Notes under the pieces: generated by a model
The model's input: only the letters and a program-made list of their open reading frames with translations
Told to the model about the DNA's origin: nothing
The model's database searches: none
Translations under genes and position numbers: made by a program
In this document: positions 33,623 to 41,381 of the stretch, piece after piece
How the letters are laid out: every line of letters begins with the position of its first letter
How positions within the stretch are numbered: position 1 is the stretch's first letter
DNA from: JAFGUB01 sp050305515
Lineage (GTDB): Bacteria; Campylobacterota; Campylobacteria; Campylobacterales; Sulfurimonadaceae
Direction of reading: 5' to 3'
Length of the DNA stretch: 64,000 nucleotides
Assembly (NCBI GenBank): GCA_050305515.1
Contig: JBNLFL010000021.1
Span: forward strand, 71,179-135,178

Positions 33623-34158
33623 GCGGTTAGCTCTTTGATGCGCTGTTTTACATGTAAGGCAAGTTTTGCCTTGGCGGCTTCATGGTTGGCCTTGAAATCC
33701 TCATGTGCATTTTCATTGCAGTAGTTCGTGATGCAAAAAACACCCCCGACCGGAATGTCAAATTCCTGTGCCACGCGCACCACCGAAAAGAACTCCATAT
33801 TCTCAATTCCGATACCCATTGCATCCAAACGCGACGCTAACACGGCGTCAGTCGTAATGTAGTTTGAAGAGTTCACGACAATGTCGCGAGTATCCTCAGT
33901 TTGCGCGGAAACTACGTTGTCTAACGGGGTATAAGCCTGCTGCTGAAGAAAGGCTAACTCAATGTTAGAGGCCGTTTTTGACTCAATAACATCAAGCAGA
34001 TCAGCACGGCCGTAACTGCCTGCCGTTCCGACAAAAAGAAGAAACTCCGGCTTGTCAAAAAGACAGAGCCGGGTCACATTCATCGCCGTCTCCACGAGAC
34101 CGATTCCCGTCGGAACGGCAAAATCGAACTGTTCGTTATTTCCTGCGCAGATGATCAT
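33619..34158 (-). CDS. Nucleoside phosphorylase-superfamily protein, short
   Basis: This 179-residue protein has the phosphorylase-family features GIGLVETAMNVTRL, LLFVGTAGSYG, IGIENMEFFSVVRVA (ribose-binding Met-Glu) and GVFCITNYCNENAHEDF. It is shorter than MTA/SAH nucleosidases (about 230 residues), lacking part of the N-terminus. Candidate roles are purine nucleoside, aminodeoxyfutalosine or methylthioadenosine cleavage; the sequence does not decide. It overlaps hisF and rlmN by four bases on either side, so all three are coupled. Confidence 0.75.
   Translation of the reverse strand: MIICAGNNEQFDFAVPTGIGLVETAMNVTRLCLFDKPEFLLFVGTAGSYGRADLLDVIESKTASNIELAFLQQQAYTPLDNVVSAQTEDTRDIVVNSSNYITTDAVLASRLDAMGIGIENMEFFSVVRVAQEFDIPVGGVFCITNYCNENAHEDFKANHEAAKAKLALHVKQRIKELTA
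33648..33657. repeat. TTACATGTAA palindrome, copy 12
   Basis: Exact copy near the 3' end of the nucleosidase-like gene, read as Leu-His-Val; only 67 bases from copy 11. Confidence 0.9.
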
Positions 34159-34913
34159 AGCCGTACCGGGATTCCATTCTCGCTGAGATAGTGTTTGAGC
34201 TCCATGATGTCGATCTCCCGGTAGTGGAAAATACTGGCAGCTAGCGCCGCATCCGCACCGTTTTCAAATGCCTCTTTGATGTGTTCCATCGTCCCCGCGC
34301 CGCCACTGGCAATAACGGGAACGTTCACAAGTTCACTAATGGCTCGGGTAATACTCAGGTCAAATCCCGCTTTGGTACCGTCGGTGTCCATGGATGTCAG
34401 AAGAATCTCTCCCGCGCCGCGATCCACCGCCTCTTTGGCCCATGCCATGGCATCGATCCCCGTATCGACCCGGCCGCCGTTGAGGTAGACATGGTATTTG
34501 TCCCCGCTCTTTTTCACATCAATCGCTACGACGATGCACTGCGCGCCGAAACGTTTGGCACCTTCGTCAATAAGCTCCGGGCGCTTGACGGCAGCGGAGT
34601 TGACACTTACCTTGTCGCATCCTACATTCAGCAGGGCGTAGATGTCATCGAGTTTTCGGATACCGCCGCCGACAGTAAGGGGAATAAACACCTCTTTGGC
34701 AACTTTCTCCACGATATCGACAATCGTGTCGCGTCCTTCGTGTGAGGCACCGATGTCAAGAAAGGTCAACTCGTCCGCACCCTCTTCGTTATAGCGTTTG
34801 GCTACCTCTACGGGATCACCCGCGTCTCGCAGGCCGACAAAGTTCACCCCTTTGACGACACGGCCGTCTTTGACATCCAGACAGGGAATGATCCGTTTGG
34901 CAAAATAGTCCAT
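34155..34913 (-). CDS. hisF: Imidazole glycerol phosphate synthase cyclase subunit
   Basis: This protein of about 252 residues is the TIM-barrel cyclase half of IGP synthase, acting with HisH in histidine and AICAR formation. The start at ATG 34913 gives MDYFAKRIIPCLDVKDGRVVK, with catalytic Asp11 in CLDVKDGR. The second catalytic Asp is in ILLTSMDTDGTKAGFD. Phosphate-binding GGG/SGGAG loops are present. HisH is not adjacent. The gene heads the coupled run hisF, nucleosidase-like, rlmN, ccoS-like. Confidence 0.96.
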   Translation of the reverse strand: MDYFAKRIIPCLDVKDGRVVKGVNFVGLRDAGDPVEVAKRYNEEGADELTFLDIGASHEGRDTIVDIVEKVAKEVFIPLTVGGGIRKLDDIYALLNVGCDKVSVNSAAVKRPELIDEGAKRFGAQCIVVAIDVKKSGDKYHVYLNGGRVDTGIDAMAWAKEAVDRGAGEILLTSMDTDGTKAGFDLSITRAISELVNVPVIASGGAGTMEHIKEAFENGADAALAASIFHYREIDIMELKHYLSENGIPVRL

Positions 34914-34922
34914 GAGCACTCT

Positions 34923-34932
34923 TTACATGTAA
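34923..34932. repeat. TTACATGTAA palindrome, copy 13
   Basis: Exact copy in the hisF leader, 9 bases upstream of the chosen ATG, overlapping the position of the RBS. Confidence 0.9.
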
Positions 34933-35015
34933 CGTTTTTCGAAGTATAGGGCATCTTAACTTAGCATCGTGTCAGACGATTTTTTTACATTGGCATGAGG
35001 TCTGTAACAGGGAAG

Positions 35016-35045
35016 AGGAAAAAGCAAAAGGGCGCGAGAGCACCC
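35016..35045 (-). terminator. Rho-independent terminator of the Lys/Ala-rich gene
   Basis: On the minus strand GGGTGC-TCTC-GCGCCC forms a six-pair stem (one G-T) followed directly by TTTTGCTTTTT. It starts 8 bases after the stop of the 35053-35253 gene. Confidence 0.75.
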
Positions 35046-35052
35046 GGAAGAT

Positions 35053-35253
35053 TTACGCAGCTTTTTTAACTGCTTTTTTGGCAATCTTTTTGGCCGCTTT
35101 TTTCTTGGCCGGTGCTTTTTTCAAGACCACTTTAGTGACTTTTTTCAAAACGGCGGCTGCCTCTTTCTTTTTAACGTCTTTTTTCTCAACCGCTTTTTTT
35201 GTTGCTTTTGCCGCAACTTTCTTGAGTGCGCTCTTTTTTAAAACTTGTGCCAT
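35053..35253 (-). CDS. Lys/Ala-rich histone H1-like protein
   Basis: This 66-residue protein is almost entirely Lys, Ala and Val, with repeats such as KKAPAKKKAAKKIAKKAVKK and no Trp, Tyr or acidic cluster. It resembles the eukaryotic H1 tail and the bacterial Hc1/AlgP-type nucleoid proteins. It should bind DNA or RNA non-specifically. The ATG at 35253 is preceded by AAGGAAAACC, and a good terminator follows, so it is a monocistronic, probably well-expressed gene. It is divergent from a small DNA-binding-like protein. Confidence 0.75.
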   Translation of the reverse strand: MAQVLKKSALKKVAAKATKKAVEKKDVKKKEAAAVLKKVTKVVLKKAPAKKKAAKKIAKKAVKKAA

Positions 35254-35385
35254 TGGTTTTCCTTGGAATTAAAATGCAACATATCGCTAAAATAGTAATA
35301 TATTATTACCATTGTATTGACCTGAAGCCATTTTGTCAATATTTTATAGCTATAATCTATATATTCATACATTCTGAGGTGTTGC

Positions 35386-35676
35386 GTGACCTTTATTGCC
35401 TTTAAAAAGTTATTGCTTGATGCACAAATTACTCTGCCGAAATTCAGCAAACTGATCAAAGTCAGCGAAAAAAATCTGCAGTCTTACAAAAAAAAGGGAG
35501 AAGTTCCCAATGCCATTGCCGTTGTAGCCACCTGTTTTGCCAGTATGCATGCCGCGGGAATCAATTACCGGGAACTCGTCGAAGCCCTGGAACTGCAGCC
35601 TAAAGTTAAAAGCGGCTCCGGTTTTGCCGCAAAAAAAGAGAAAACAAGTGCTAAAGAAAGCTTGCAGACACACTAA
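35386..35676 (+). CDS. Small HTH-like protein
   Basis: This 96-residue protein uses GTG 35386 (upstream GAGG). Residues about 9-60 (LLLDAQITLPKFSKLIKVS then NLQSYKKKGEVPNAIAVVA) look like a helix-turn-helix of the XRE/phage-repressor kind; the tail is Lys/Ala/Ser-rich. A TATAAT box is at 35351-35356. It faces the histone-like gene across a 130-base AT-rich divergent promoter region and may regulate it. The HTH assignment is by eye. Confidence 0.6.
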   Translation: MTFIAFKKLLLDAQITLPKFSKLIKVSEKNLQSYKKKGEVPNAIAVVATCFASMHAAGINYRELVEALELQPKVKSGSGFAAKKEKTSAKESLQTH

Positions 35677-35791
35677 TTCTCTGCTATTTCATAAATTTTG
35701 GCTTTGAACCCGAAAATGCCTTCTCCACTGAATTCCTTTACTGTAATAGCCACATTATCTTTCTATAAGCGTTCATTGGATAGAATCAGCC

Positions 35792-36565
35792 ATGCCGAAA
35801 GAACACGTTGCCAAAAAGCAGTTTGGTCAAAACTTTTTAAAAGACGAAAGTGTTCTTCACAAAATCATCGAAGCGATGCCCAAAAACGAGTTCGCGCTCG
35901 CCGAAATTGGGCCTGGCTTAGGTGATTTGACTAGGTTCTTAGTTGAAGTCAAAAGTGTCACCGCTTTTGAGGTCGATACCGATTTATGCAAGTATCTTGA
36001 CGACCGATTCCATGATGCGATCACTACCGGCCGTCTGACGCTCCGATGCGGAGACGTTCTGGACGCCTGGAAGACGCAGCTTCGGGATGAACCGTACGAT
36101 TTAGTGGCAAATCTGCCCTATTACATCGCAACGAACATCATCCTTAAAGCGCTCGCCGATCCCATGTGTCGTCATCTGCTTGTGATGGTGCAGCGTGAAG
36201 TGGCGGAAAAGTTCGCCGCGGAAGCTGGAGAGAGAAACTTTGGGGCGCTAAGCGTCATTGCCCAAAGCGTGGCTGCGGCATCAATTGTCGTGATTGTCCC
36301 GCCTGAAGCATTCAACCCGCCTCCCAAAGTCGATTCTGCCGTACTGCTCCTTTCCAAAACGGCAGATCGGAGTGATGACGCGTTCGAGGCGATGCTCAGA
36401 GTGGCATTTTCCCAACCGCGCAAGACACTGCTCAAGAATCTCTCCACACGCTATGAGAAGGCCCATGTCGCCGCTCTGTTTGAAGAGCTGGGACTTGAGC
36501 CTTCCATCCGACCTCATCAGGTAAGCACACCAGACTATCACCAGCTCTATAATAAATTGTTATAA
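35792..36565 (+). CDS. ksgA: 16S rRNA dimethyladenosine transferase
   Basis: This 257-residue enzyme dimethylates A1518 and A1519 of 16S rRNA. It starts KKQFGQNFLKDESVL; SAM motif I is EIGPGLGDLTRFL, followed by FEVDTDLCKYL; and motif IV is NLPYYIATNI (catalytic NLPY). The gene is followed after 13 bases by rnj, and the same pairing is common in Campylobacterota, where both act on RNA. Confidence 0.97.
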   Translation: MPKEHVAKKQFGQNFLKDESVLHKIIEAMPKNEFALAEIGPGLGDLTRFLVEVKSVTAFEVDTDLCKYLDDRFHDAITTGRLTLRCGDVLDAWKTQLRDEPYDLVANLPYYIATNIILKALADPMCRHLLVMVQREVAEKFAAEAGERNFGALSVIAQSVAAASIVVIVPPEAFNPPPKVDSAVLLLSKTADRSDDAFEAMLRVAFSQPRKTLLKNLSTRYEKAHVAALFEELGLEPSIRPHQVSTPDYHQLYNKLL

Positions 36566-36578
36566 CAAAGGAGTTTGG

Positions 36579-38624
36579 ATGGCAAACGATATTGAAACCA
36601 CTTCCACCCCTGCTGCCGCACCCGCGGCTAAAACCGGAGAAAACCGTCGTCGTCGACGCCCCTCCAACCGAAACCGCCCCGCAGGCGAAAACCCCAACCG
36701 CCAGCCGGCCGAAAACGGCGAAGCAAAACCGGCACAACAAAATCGTAATCGCAATAACACACCCAAAGACCCTAATGCACCTCGAGGCAACCGCCCTTCA
36801 GGCAACCGCAGCGGTGCACCCAAAGGGAGCGATACCATCAGCAAAGGCGGCGGTCGCCGCGGCAGCGGACCGACACCGGTAGACAAAAACCTGCTTGATT
36901 TCGTCAAAAAAAATCAGGAGATGCACAAGAATCGCCTGAATCCGCATTACAAGGTCAATCTGGAGAGTAATGCGAAAGTTCGCATTACGCCTCTTGGAGG
37001 ACTGGGCGAAATTGGCGGGAACATCACCGTGTTTGAAACTGAAAATGAAGCGATCCTGATCGACGTGGGAATGAGTTTTCCGGATGAAGAGATGCATGGT
37101 GTCGACATTCTGGTACCGGATTTCAGCTATGTACGCGAAATCAAAAACAAAATTGTCGCTGTCATTATTACACACGCCCACGAAGACCATATCGGTGCAG
37201 TTCCCTACCTCTTCAAAGAGATGCAGTTTCCCATTTATGGAACATCGCTGCCGCTTGCGATGATCGGCAACAAGTTCGATGAACACCACTTGAAAGATTT
37301 CCGCCGCTATTTCAATCCAATCGTTAAACGTGAAAAATACAAAATCGGTAACGACTTTGAAATCGAGTGGATGCATATGACGCACTCCATTATCGACTCA
37401 TCTTCTCTGGCCATTACGACAGAGGCGGGAACCATCATTCACACCGGCGACTTCAAGATCGACCATACTCCGGTTGACGGCTACACGGCCGACCTGCACC
37501 GCTTCGCCCACTATGGTGAGCAGGGCGTATTATGCCTTTTGAGTGACTCAACCAACTCTTACAACCGTGAAATGACCCCAAGTGAACTGGCGGTAGCACC
37601 TGCACTGGATCGCGTTTTTTCAAAAGCCGAAGGACGTGTTATTCTTTCAACCTTCAGCTCCAACGTCCACCGTGTATATCAGGCGATTCAGTACGGTGTG
37701 AAATACAACCGAAAAGTCTGCATTATCGGACGTTCGATGGAGCGTAACCTTGAGACGGCCATGCAGTATGACTATGTCCGTTTCCCAAAAGGTATCTTCG
37801 TCGATGCCGATTCCGTCAGCCGCATGAATGACAAGGATGTCCTCATCGTCACGACCGGAAGCCAGGGTGAAGCCAACTCGGCACTCTTTCGCATGGCAAT
37901 CGGAGAGCACCGTCACATCAAGATCAAGCCCAACGACCTGATCATTCTCTCATCCCGTGCCATTCCGGGCAACGAAGGTTCAATCTCCGGTATGCTCAAC
38001 CACCTCCAGCGTGCCGGCGCAAACATCTACAGCGAACGCGATATTCACGTCTCCGGTCACGCCGGAATTGAAGAGCAGAAACTGATGATTCGCCTGACCA
38101 ATCCTAAATTCTTCCTGCCGGTTCACGGTGAATACAACCATATCATGCGCCATCGTCAGACTGCAATTGCCTGCGGTATTCCCGAGCGAAATATTCTACT
38201 GATGAGCGACGGAGACTGTATTGAAATTGCGCCGAAATACATGCGCAAAGCCAAAACCGTCAAAGTCGGTAAAACCTTCATTGACAATCAAAACAATCAC
38301 CAAATTGATGACGACATTGTCATTGACCGCCAGAAAATGGCCTCGGAAGGCGTTGTTCTTATCGTGGCTCAGGTCAGCGAAGCGGACTCTACGCTTATCA
38401 CCCGTCCCCGAGTGACCTCTTTCGGTCTCGTCAGCGACAAGCAGGACAAAGCGTTTGCCAAAGAGATCGAAGACGTACTCGAGCAGTTTATGGTCAATGT
38501 CAAACCAAACCATATTGAAAACCCGCGTTCCATGGAGAATGACATCCGTCAGGTTGTCCGCAAACATATTTACCGCAAACAGAAAAAATACCCCTTCATC
38601 GTTCCTCACGTATTCGTTATGTGA
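36579..38624 (+). CDS. rnj: Ribonuclease J
   Basis: This 681-residue metallo-beta-lactamase/beta-CASP ribonuclease has an unusual N-terminal extension of about 120 residues rich in Arg, Asn and Pro, as in Helicobacter RNase J. This is followed by RITPLGGLGEIGGNITVFE, the zinc motif THAHEDHIGA, IHTGDFKID and the beta-CASP STFSSNVHR and SGHAG motifs. It performs 5'-3' exonucleolytic and endonucleolytic mRNA decay. AAAGGAG lies 8 bases before ATG 36579. Confidence 0.97.
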   Translation: MANDIETTSTPAAAPAAKTGENRRRRRPSNRNRPAGENPNRQPAENGEAKPAQQNRNRNNTPKDPNAPRGNRPSGNRSGAPKGSDTISKGGGRRGSGPTPVDKNLLDFVKKNQEMHKNRLNPHYKVNLESNAKVRITPLGGLGEIGGNITVFETENEAILIDVGMSFPDEEMHGVDILVPDFSYVREIKNKIVAVIITHAHEDHIGAVPYLFKEMQFPIYGTSLPLAMIGNKFDEHHLKDFRRYFNPIVKREKYKIGNDFEIEWMHMTHSIIDSSSLAITTEAGTIIHTGDFKIDHTPVDGYTADLHRFAHYGEQGVLCLLSDSTNSYNREMTPSELAVAPALDRVFSKAEGRVILSTFSSNVHRVYQAIQYGVKYNRKVCIIGRSMERNLETAMQYDYVRFPKGIFVDADSVSRMNDKDVLIVTTGSQGEANSALFRMAIGEHRHIKIKPNDLIILSSRAIPGNEGSISGMLNHLQRAGANIYSERDIHVSGHAGIEEQKLMIRLTNPKFFLPVHGEYNHIMRHRQTAIACGIPERNILLMSDGDCIEIAPKYMRKAKTVKVGKTFIDNQNNHQIDDDIVIDRQKMASEGVVLIVAQVSEADSTLITRPRVTSFGLVSDKQDKAFAKEIEDVLEQFMVNVKPNHIENPRSMENDIRQVVRKHIYRKQKKYPFIVPHVFVM

Positions 38625-38669
38625 AGCGCCGTCAAATAAACGCCAATTTCTTGGCGGTTTATAGGCGCT
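38625..38669 (+). terminator. Nested hairpin after rnj
   Basis: An inner stem, AAACGCCAA-TTTC-TTGGCGGTTT (38638-38660), is nested in an outer AGCGCC/GGCGCT stem (38625-38630 and 38664-38669). It directly follows the rnj stop and probably ends the ksgA-rnj transcript. The rest of the gap to thyX (to 38824) holds one TTACATGTAA copy and no gene. Confidence 0.6.
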
Positions 38670-38761
38670 GAACCCGAAGTCGATGTTTTCTGAAAGAAAA
38701 CCGACGTAGGGCTAAGCGAGTAGGCCCATAACACCACTAACAAAGCCTACAAACCAAACTC

Positions 38762-38771
38762 TTACATGTAA
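38762..38771. repeat. TTACATGTAA palindrome, copy 14
   Basis: Exact copy in the rnj-thyX gap, 53 bases upstream of the thyX ATG. Confidence 0.9.
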
Positions 38772-38824
38772 CGCGCTACAATACCTCATTATTACCAGAG
38801 CAGACAATTCCGGGAGCATTGCAG

Positions 38825-39679
38825 ATGGCCATCAAAAAAATAAACAGCATTGAAAATATTTTCGGTGACAACATTGCGTTTGTGGAACAGTGGGACTTCT
38901 CCGAAGCCAATCTTTCCGAAGCGAACCGTATTCTGGCCATTACCCAGGTCGCATCCATCTGTTACCAGTCTCCCAAGGCTCTTGGGAGCGAAACCCTCTA
39001 TAACCGTCTTATGGCCGAATCTATGGGGTTGCCTTCCAGTTCGTTCGAGTTTGTCCCGGTGCTGCTCGATGCCAGCAACGCGCACCATGCCGAGCTGCTT
39101 CAAAAAGCATACAGCAATGTTAAAAAATTTGGAGAACCTGTTGAAGATGGCAGATACCTTCTGACCAATTACCGCGCCATTGTCTATGATTATGAAAATG
39201 ACAAAGAGGGCTACAGTTTTGATATTCGGCAGATCTACAACACTCCCCAAGAGGCAGCAATCATCCGCAAGCATTTTCACGTCTTCCTCTATAAAATCGA
39301 TCTACCGACACGCTCCCAGATGGTACGCCACCGGGTCAACTGGCAGGAACTCTCCCGCCGCTACGTTTCGGGAAAACGCGTACCTTTCGATTTTTACATC
39401 AGCGAGAAGATGCACTCCGTCACTACAGAAGGGTACGATATGCAAAAGATTATTGACCTCTGTGTGGAACACTATATGAACGCCATCGAAGCGGGTATCA
39501 AACCGCAGGAGGCGCGCCGCATCATACCTCAGGCAGCCTATTCGCAAATATGGGGAGGATTTATGCCGACCCAGCTGGCGAACTATTTCAAACTCCGTCT
39601 CGACGAACATGCGCAGTGGGAGATACGAAAAACCGCTGAAGCGATGCGGGACCTTATTGATGAAAGTAGCAACTCATGA
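38825..39679 (+). CDS. thyX: Flavin-dependent thymidylate synthase-like
   Basis: This 284-residue protein is taken from ATG 38825 (GGAG nine bases upstream). It shows the ThyX signature region QMVRHRVNWQELSRRYVSG (about residues 167-185) and a C-terminal IPQAAYSQIWGGFMPTQLANYFKLR matching the dUMP/FAD-binding end of ThyX. It is longer than typical ThyX (about 220-250) because of an N-terminal extension. In the canonical motif seven residues separate RHR from the Ser; here there are six, so the catalytic loop is non-standard. It methylates dUMP using folate and FADH2. No thyA is seen in the window. Confidence 0.85.
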   Translation: MAIKKINSIENIFGDNIAFVEQWDFSEANLSEANRILAITQVASICYQSPKALGSETLYNRLMAESMGLPSSSFEFVPVLLDASNAHHAELLQKAYSNVKKFGEPVEDGRYLLTNYRAIVYDYENDKEGYSFDIRQIYNTPQEAAIIRKHFHVFLYKIDLPTRSQMVRHRVNWQELSRRYVSGKRVPFDFYISEKMHSVTTEGYDMQKIIDLCVEHYMNAIEAGIKPQEARRIIPQAAYSQIWGGFMPTQLANYFKLRLDEHAQWEIRKTAEAMRDLIDESSNS

Positions 39680-39912
39680 AACCATTATTACATGTAAGCC
39701 TGACGATGCTGTTTCTGCTTGGCGGATGCAGCTCTAAAAACTTTACCGTAAACGGCCTGATCTGTCCGGCAGACCATACAGAACAGATGGTACTGCGAGA
39801 CCTCTCGGAATGCCGCTATTACGATCAGAAAGATGCCGAAGCTTCCGCTACACCGAAACTAAGCGAAGAGTGCAAAAAATGTCTTCTTGAACGGGGTTAT
39901 GAGATCGAGTAG
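39676..39912 (+). CDS. Small Cys-rich lipoprotein
   Basis: This 78-residue protein overlaps the thyX stop (ATGA) and has a lipoprotein signal with LFLLGGC at residues 13-19. The mature part has four further Cys residues, in LICPADHTE, LSECRYY and EECKKCLLE, which could form disulphides or bind metal. No family is recognised. A TTACATGTAA copy lies in the signal peptide. Confidence 0.65.
   Translation: MKPLLHVSLTMLFLLGGCSSKNFTVNGLICPADHTEQMVLRDLSECRYYDQKDAEASATPKLSEECKKCLLERGYEIE
39688..39697. repeat. TTACATGTAA palindrome, copy 15
   Basis: Exact copy in the signal peptide of the small lipoprotein, read as Leu-His-Val. Confidence 0.9.
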
Positions 39913-39976
39913 ATCTTCTGCTCTGTTATGTATTAAAAAGTTGAAAATGAAGGGGTGAGGCCGAAGCCCCGAAGAA

Positions 39977-40330
39977 TCAGAGCGCTGCTTTGGCTTTGGC
40001 AACGGCTGCAGTAAATGCTGCTGCGTCGTTCATTGCCATGTCAGCAAGAATTTTACGGTCAAGTTCGATGCCAGCTTTTTTGAGGCCATTCATGAAACGA
40101 GAATAGTTGATGTCGTTAAGACGGCATGCCGCATTGATACGGATGATCCAGAGACGACGGAAATCACGCTTCTTCTGTTTTCTGTCACGGAAGGCATAAA
40201 CGAGTGAACGTTCGAGCTGCTCTTTCGCTTTACGGAAATGTTTTCTTCTGCCTGAGAAGAAACCTCTAGCTGCTTTTAATACTTTTTTATGACGGCGACG
40301 ACGTACGACACCTGTTTTTACTCTTGGCAT
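39977..40330 (-). CDS. rplT: 50S ribosomal protein L20
   Basis: This 117-residue protein is very basic and has the conserved L20 stretches MPRVKTGVVRRRRHKKVLKA, RDRKQKKRDFRRLWIIRINA and YSRFMNGLKKAGIELDRK. It binds 23S rRNA early in 50S assembly. It is the last gene of the thrS-infC-rpmI-rplT set. The 100-base gap to rpmI contains one and a half TTACATGTAA copies, where an L20-responsive control element might be expected. Confidence 0.98.
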   Translation of the reverse strand: MPRVKTGVVRRRRHKKVLKAARGFFSGRRKHFRKAKEQLERSLVYAFRDRKQKKRDFRRLWIIRINAACRLNDINYSRFMNGLKKAGIELDRKILADMAMNDAAAFTAAVAKAKAAL

Positions 40331-40352
40331 TATTTTCCTTTTTCTTTACCAC

Positions 40353-40370
40353 TTACATGTTTACATGTAA
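40353..40370. repeat. TTACATGTAA palindrome, copy 16, with a half copy
   Basis: TTACATGT (40353-40360) runs directly into an exact TTACATGTAA (40361-40370). This is the only tandem arrangement, located between rpmI and rplT and 31 bases upstream of rplT. Confidence 0.9.
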
Positions 40371-40430
40371 CGGTGCCGCTTTGCGGACTTGCCCAGAACA
40401 TCTGATTCTGGAGAATGGTCGGGATCAAAC

Positions 40431-40622
40431 TTAGTTGATCATCTCTTTGATGGCTTTAGCGTTAGTGCTGTGAACCGTTTTGGGGCTGTTTTGTTTGCGA
40501 CGTGTCCCGGCGTCCTGTTTTGTCAAGATGTGGCTACGAAACGCTGTTCCGCGTTTGATGGTGCCGTTTTTCTTCACTTTAAAGCGCTTGACTGCGCCTT
40601 TGACCGATTTCATCTTTGGCAT
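40431..40622 (-). CDS. rpmI: 50S ribosomal protein L35
   Basis: This 63-residue protein begins MPKMKSVKGAVKRFKVKKNG and contains GTAFRSHILTKQDAGTRRKQ, diagnostic of L35. It lies between the macro-domain gene (65 bases upstream) and rplT. Its RBS is GGAG on the minus strand. Confidence 0.97.
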   Translation of the reverse strand: MPKMKSVKGAVKRFKVKKNGTIKRGTAFRSHILTKQDAGTRRKQNSPKTVHSTNAKAIKEMIN

Positions 40623-40687
40623 CGACGTGACTCCTTTGTAAAATTACTCTAAAACGAGTCTGGAATTATAGCGGAATTGCTGATGCT

Positions 40688-41260
40688 TTACAAGGTTGCA
40701 TGTATGAGGCTGCCTGAAAATACCTCTTTGATCAATAAGGCATCTTCATGGGTGTGCCCGTAAACAAAGACGTCACACTCAAAACCGACAGGACGCGAAA
40801 AAAAGATTTTATACAGCTGCATCACCTGTATCCTGTCAAGACCTCCTACACCGCACCCCAAAAGGGGCAGCACCAGAGTTATCGTCGTTTCCGAGCGTTC
40901 GGCATACCATTTCAGATAGCCCTCAATATTTTTAAGCGTTTCATGTATCACCGAAAGACTCGGAGCGGGATGGGCACCGGGACGATAGTCCATAATGGCC
41001 GCATGCAGTATATATTCAAAATTTTGTGCTTCGCCGGGAGCGGTAATGATCACGTCAGCCGGGTGAACCCGTGTTCCCATCTCTGCCATCTCATTCACTT
41101 TTGCACGCATCAGATCCTGCAATAGCGGCCCGCAATGCTTCTTGAAGGCCATGGAAACACCCGTTCCGAGCATCAGGCTCGTGTTGGACGCATTAACGAC
41201 AAATGTCGCATCCGTCACGTCAAGAAGGTTACCTTCTCTAATATACAGCAGATATGCCAT
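40688..41260 (-). CDS. Macro-domain protein
   Basis: This 190-residue single-domain protein has the macro-domain ADP-ribose-binding features: IREGNLLDVTDATFVVNASN at the start, then LGTGVSMAFKKHCGP (in place of the common GGGGVAGAI) and VLPLLGCGVGGLDRIQVMQL at the distal phosphate loop. It should bind or hydrolyse ADP-ribose derivatives in the cytoplasm. Unusually it sits between infC and rpmI on the same strand, with a hairpin after infC; it may be cotranscribed with translation genes. A DraG-like ADP-ribosylhydrolase is encoded at 21966-23018. Confidence 0.85.
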   Translation of the reverse strand: MAYLLYIREGNLLDVTDATFVVNASNTSLMLGTGVSMAFKKHCGPLLQDLMRAKVNEMAEMGTRVHPADVIITAPGEAQNFEYILHAAIMDYRPGAHPAPSLSVIHETLKNIEGYLKWYAERSETTITLVLPLLGCGVGGLDRIQVMQLYKIFFSRPVGFECDVFVYGHTHEDALLIKEVFSGSLIHATL

Positions 41261-41352
41261 AGCCTTCTTCCTTCTCTCAGGTAGTACGCTATAAAGCCAC
41301 TTTCGTTCCTCTTTTGATTCAAAAGAAAATGATGGGATTGTTTGGGGGAAGA

Positions 41353-41368
41353 CAGGCTAAGAAGCCTG
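41353..41368 (-). terminator. Hairpin after infC
   Basis: CAGGCT (41353-41358) and AGCCTG (41363-41368) form a six-pair stem 13 bases downstream of the infC stop. The following bases are TCTTCCCCC, so termination may be partial. The remaining gap up to the macro gene has no other feature. Confidence 0.45.
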
Positions 41369-41381
41369 CCTGGAAAATGGA

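Noticed and set aside
34964..34990. Terminator at ATCGTGTCAGACGATTTTTTT
   Set aside because: The T tract lies on the plus side, but no plus-strand gene ends upstream. For the minus-strand gene at 35053 the better terminator is at 35016-35045.
40681..41260. Macro-domain gene as a second infC-linked ribosomal gene
   Set aside because: Its sequence has clear ADP-ribose-binding motifs and no ribosomal protein features.
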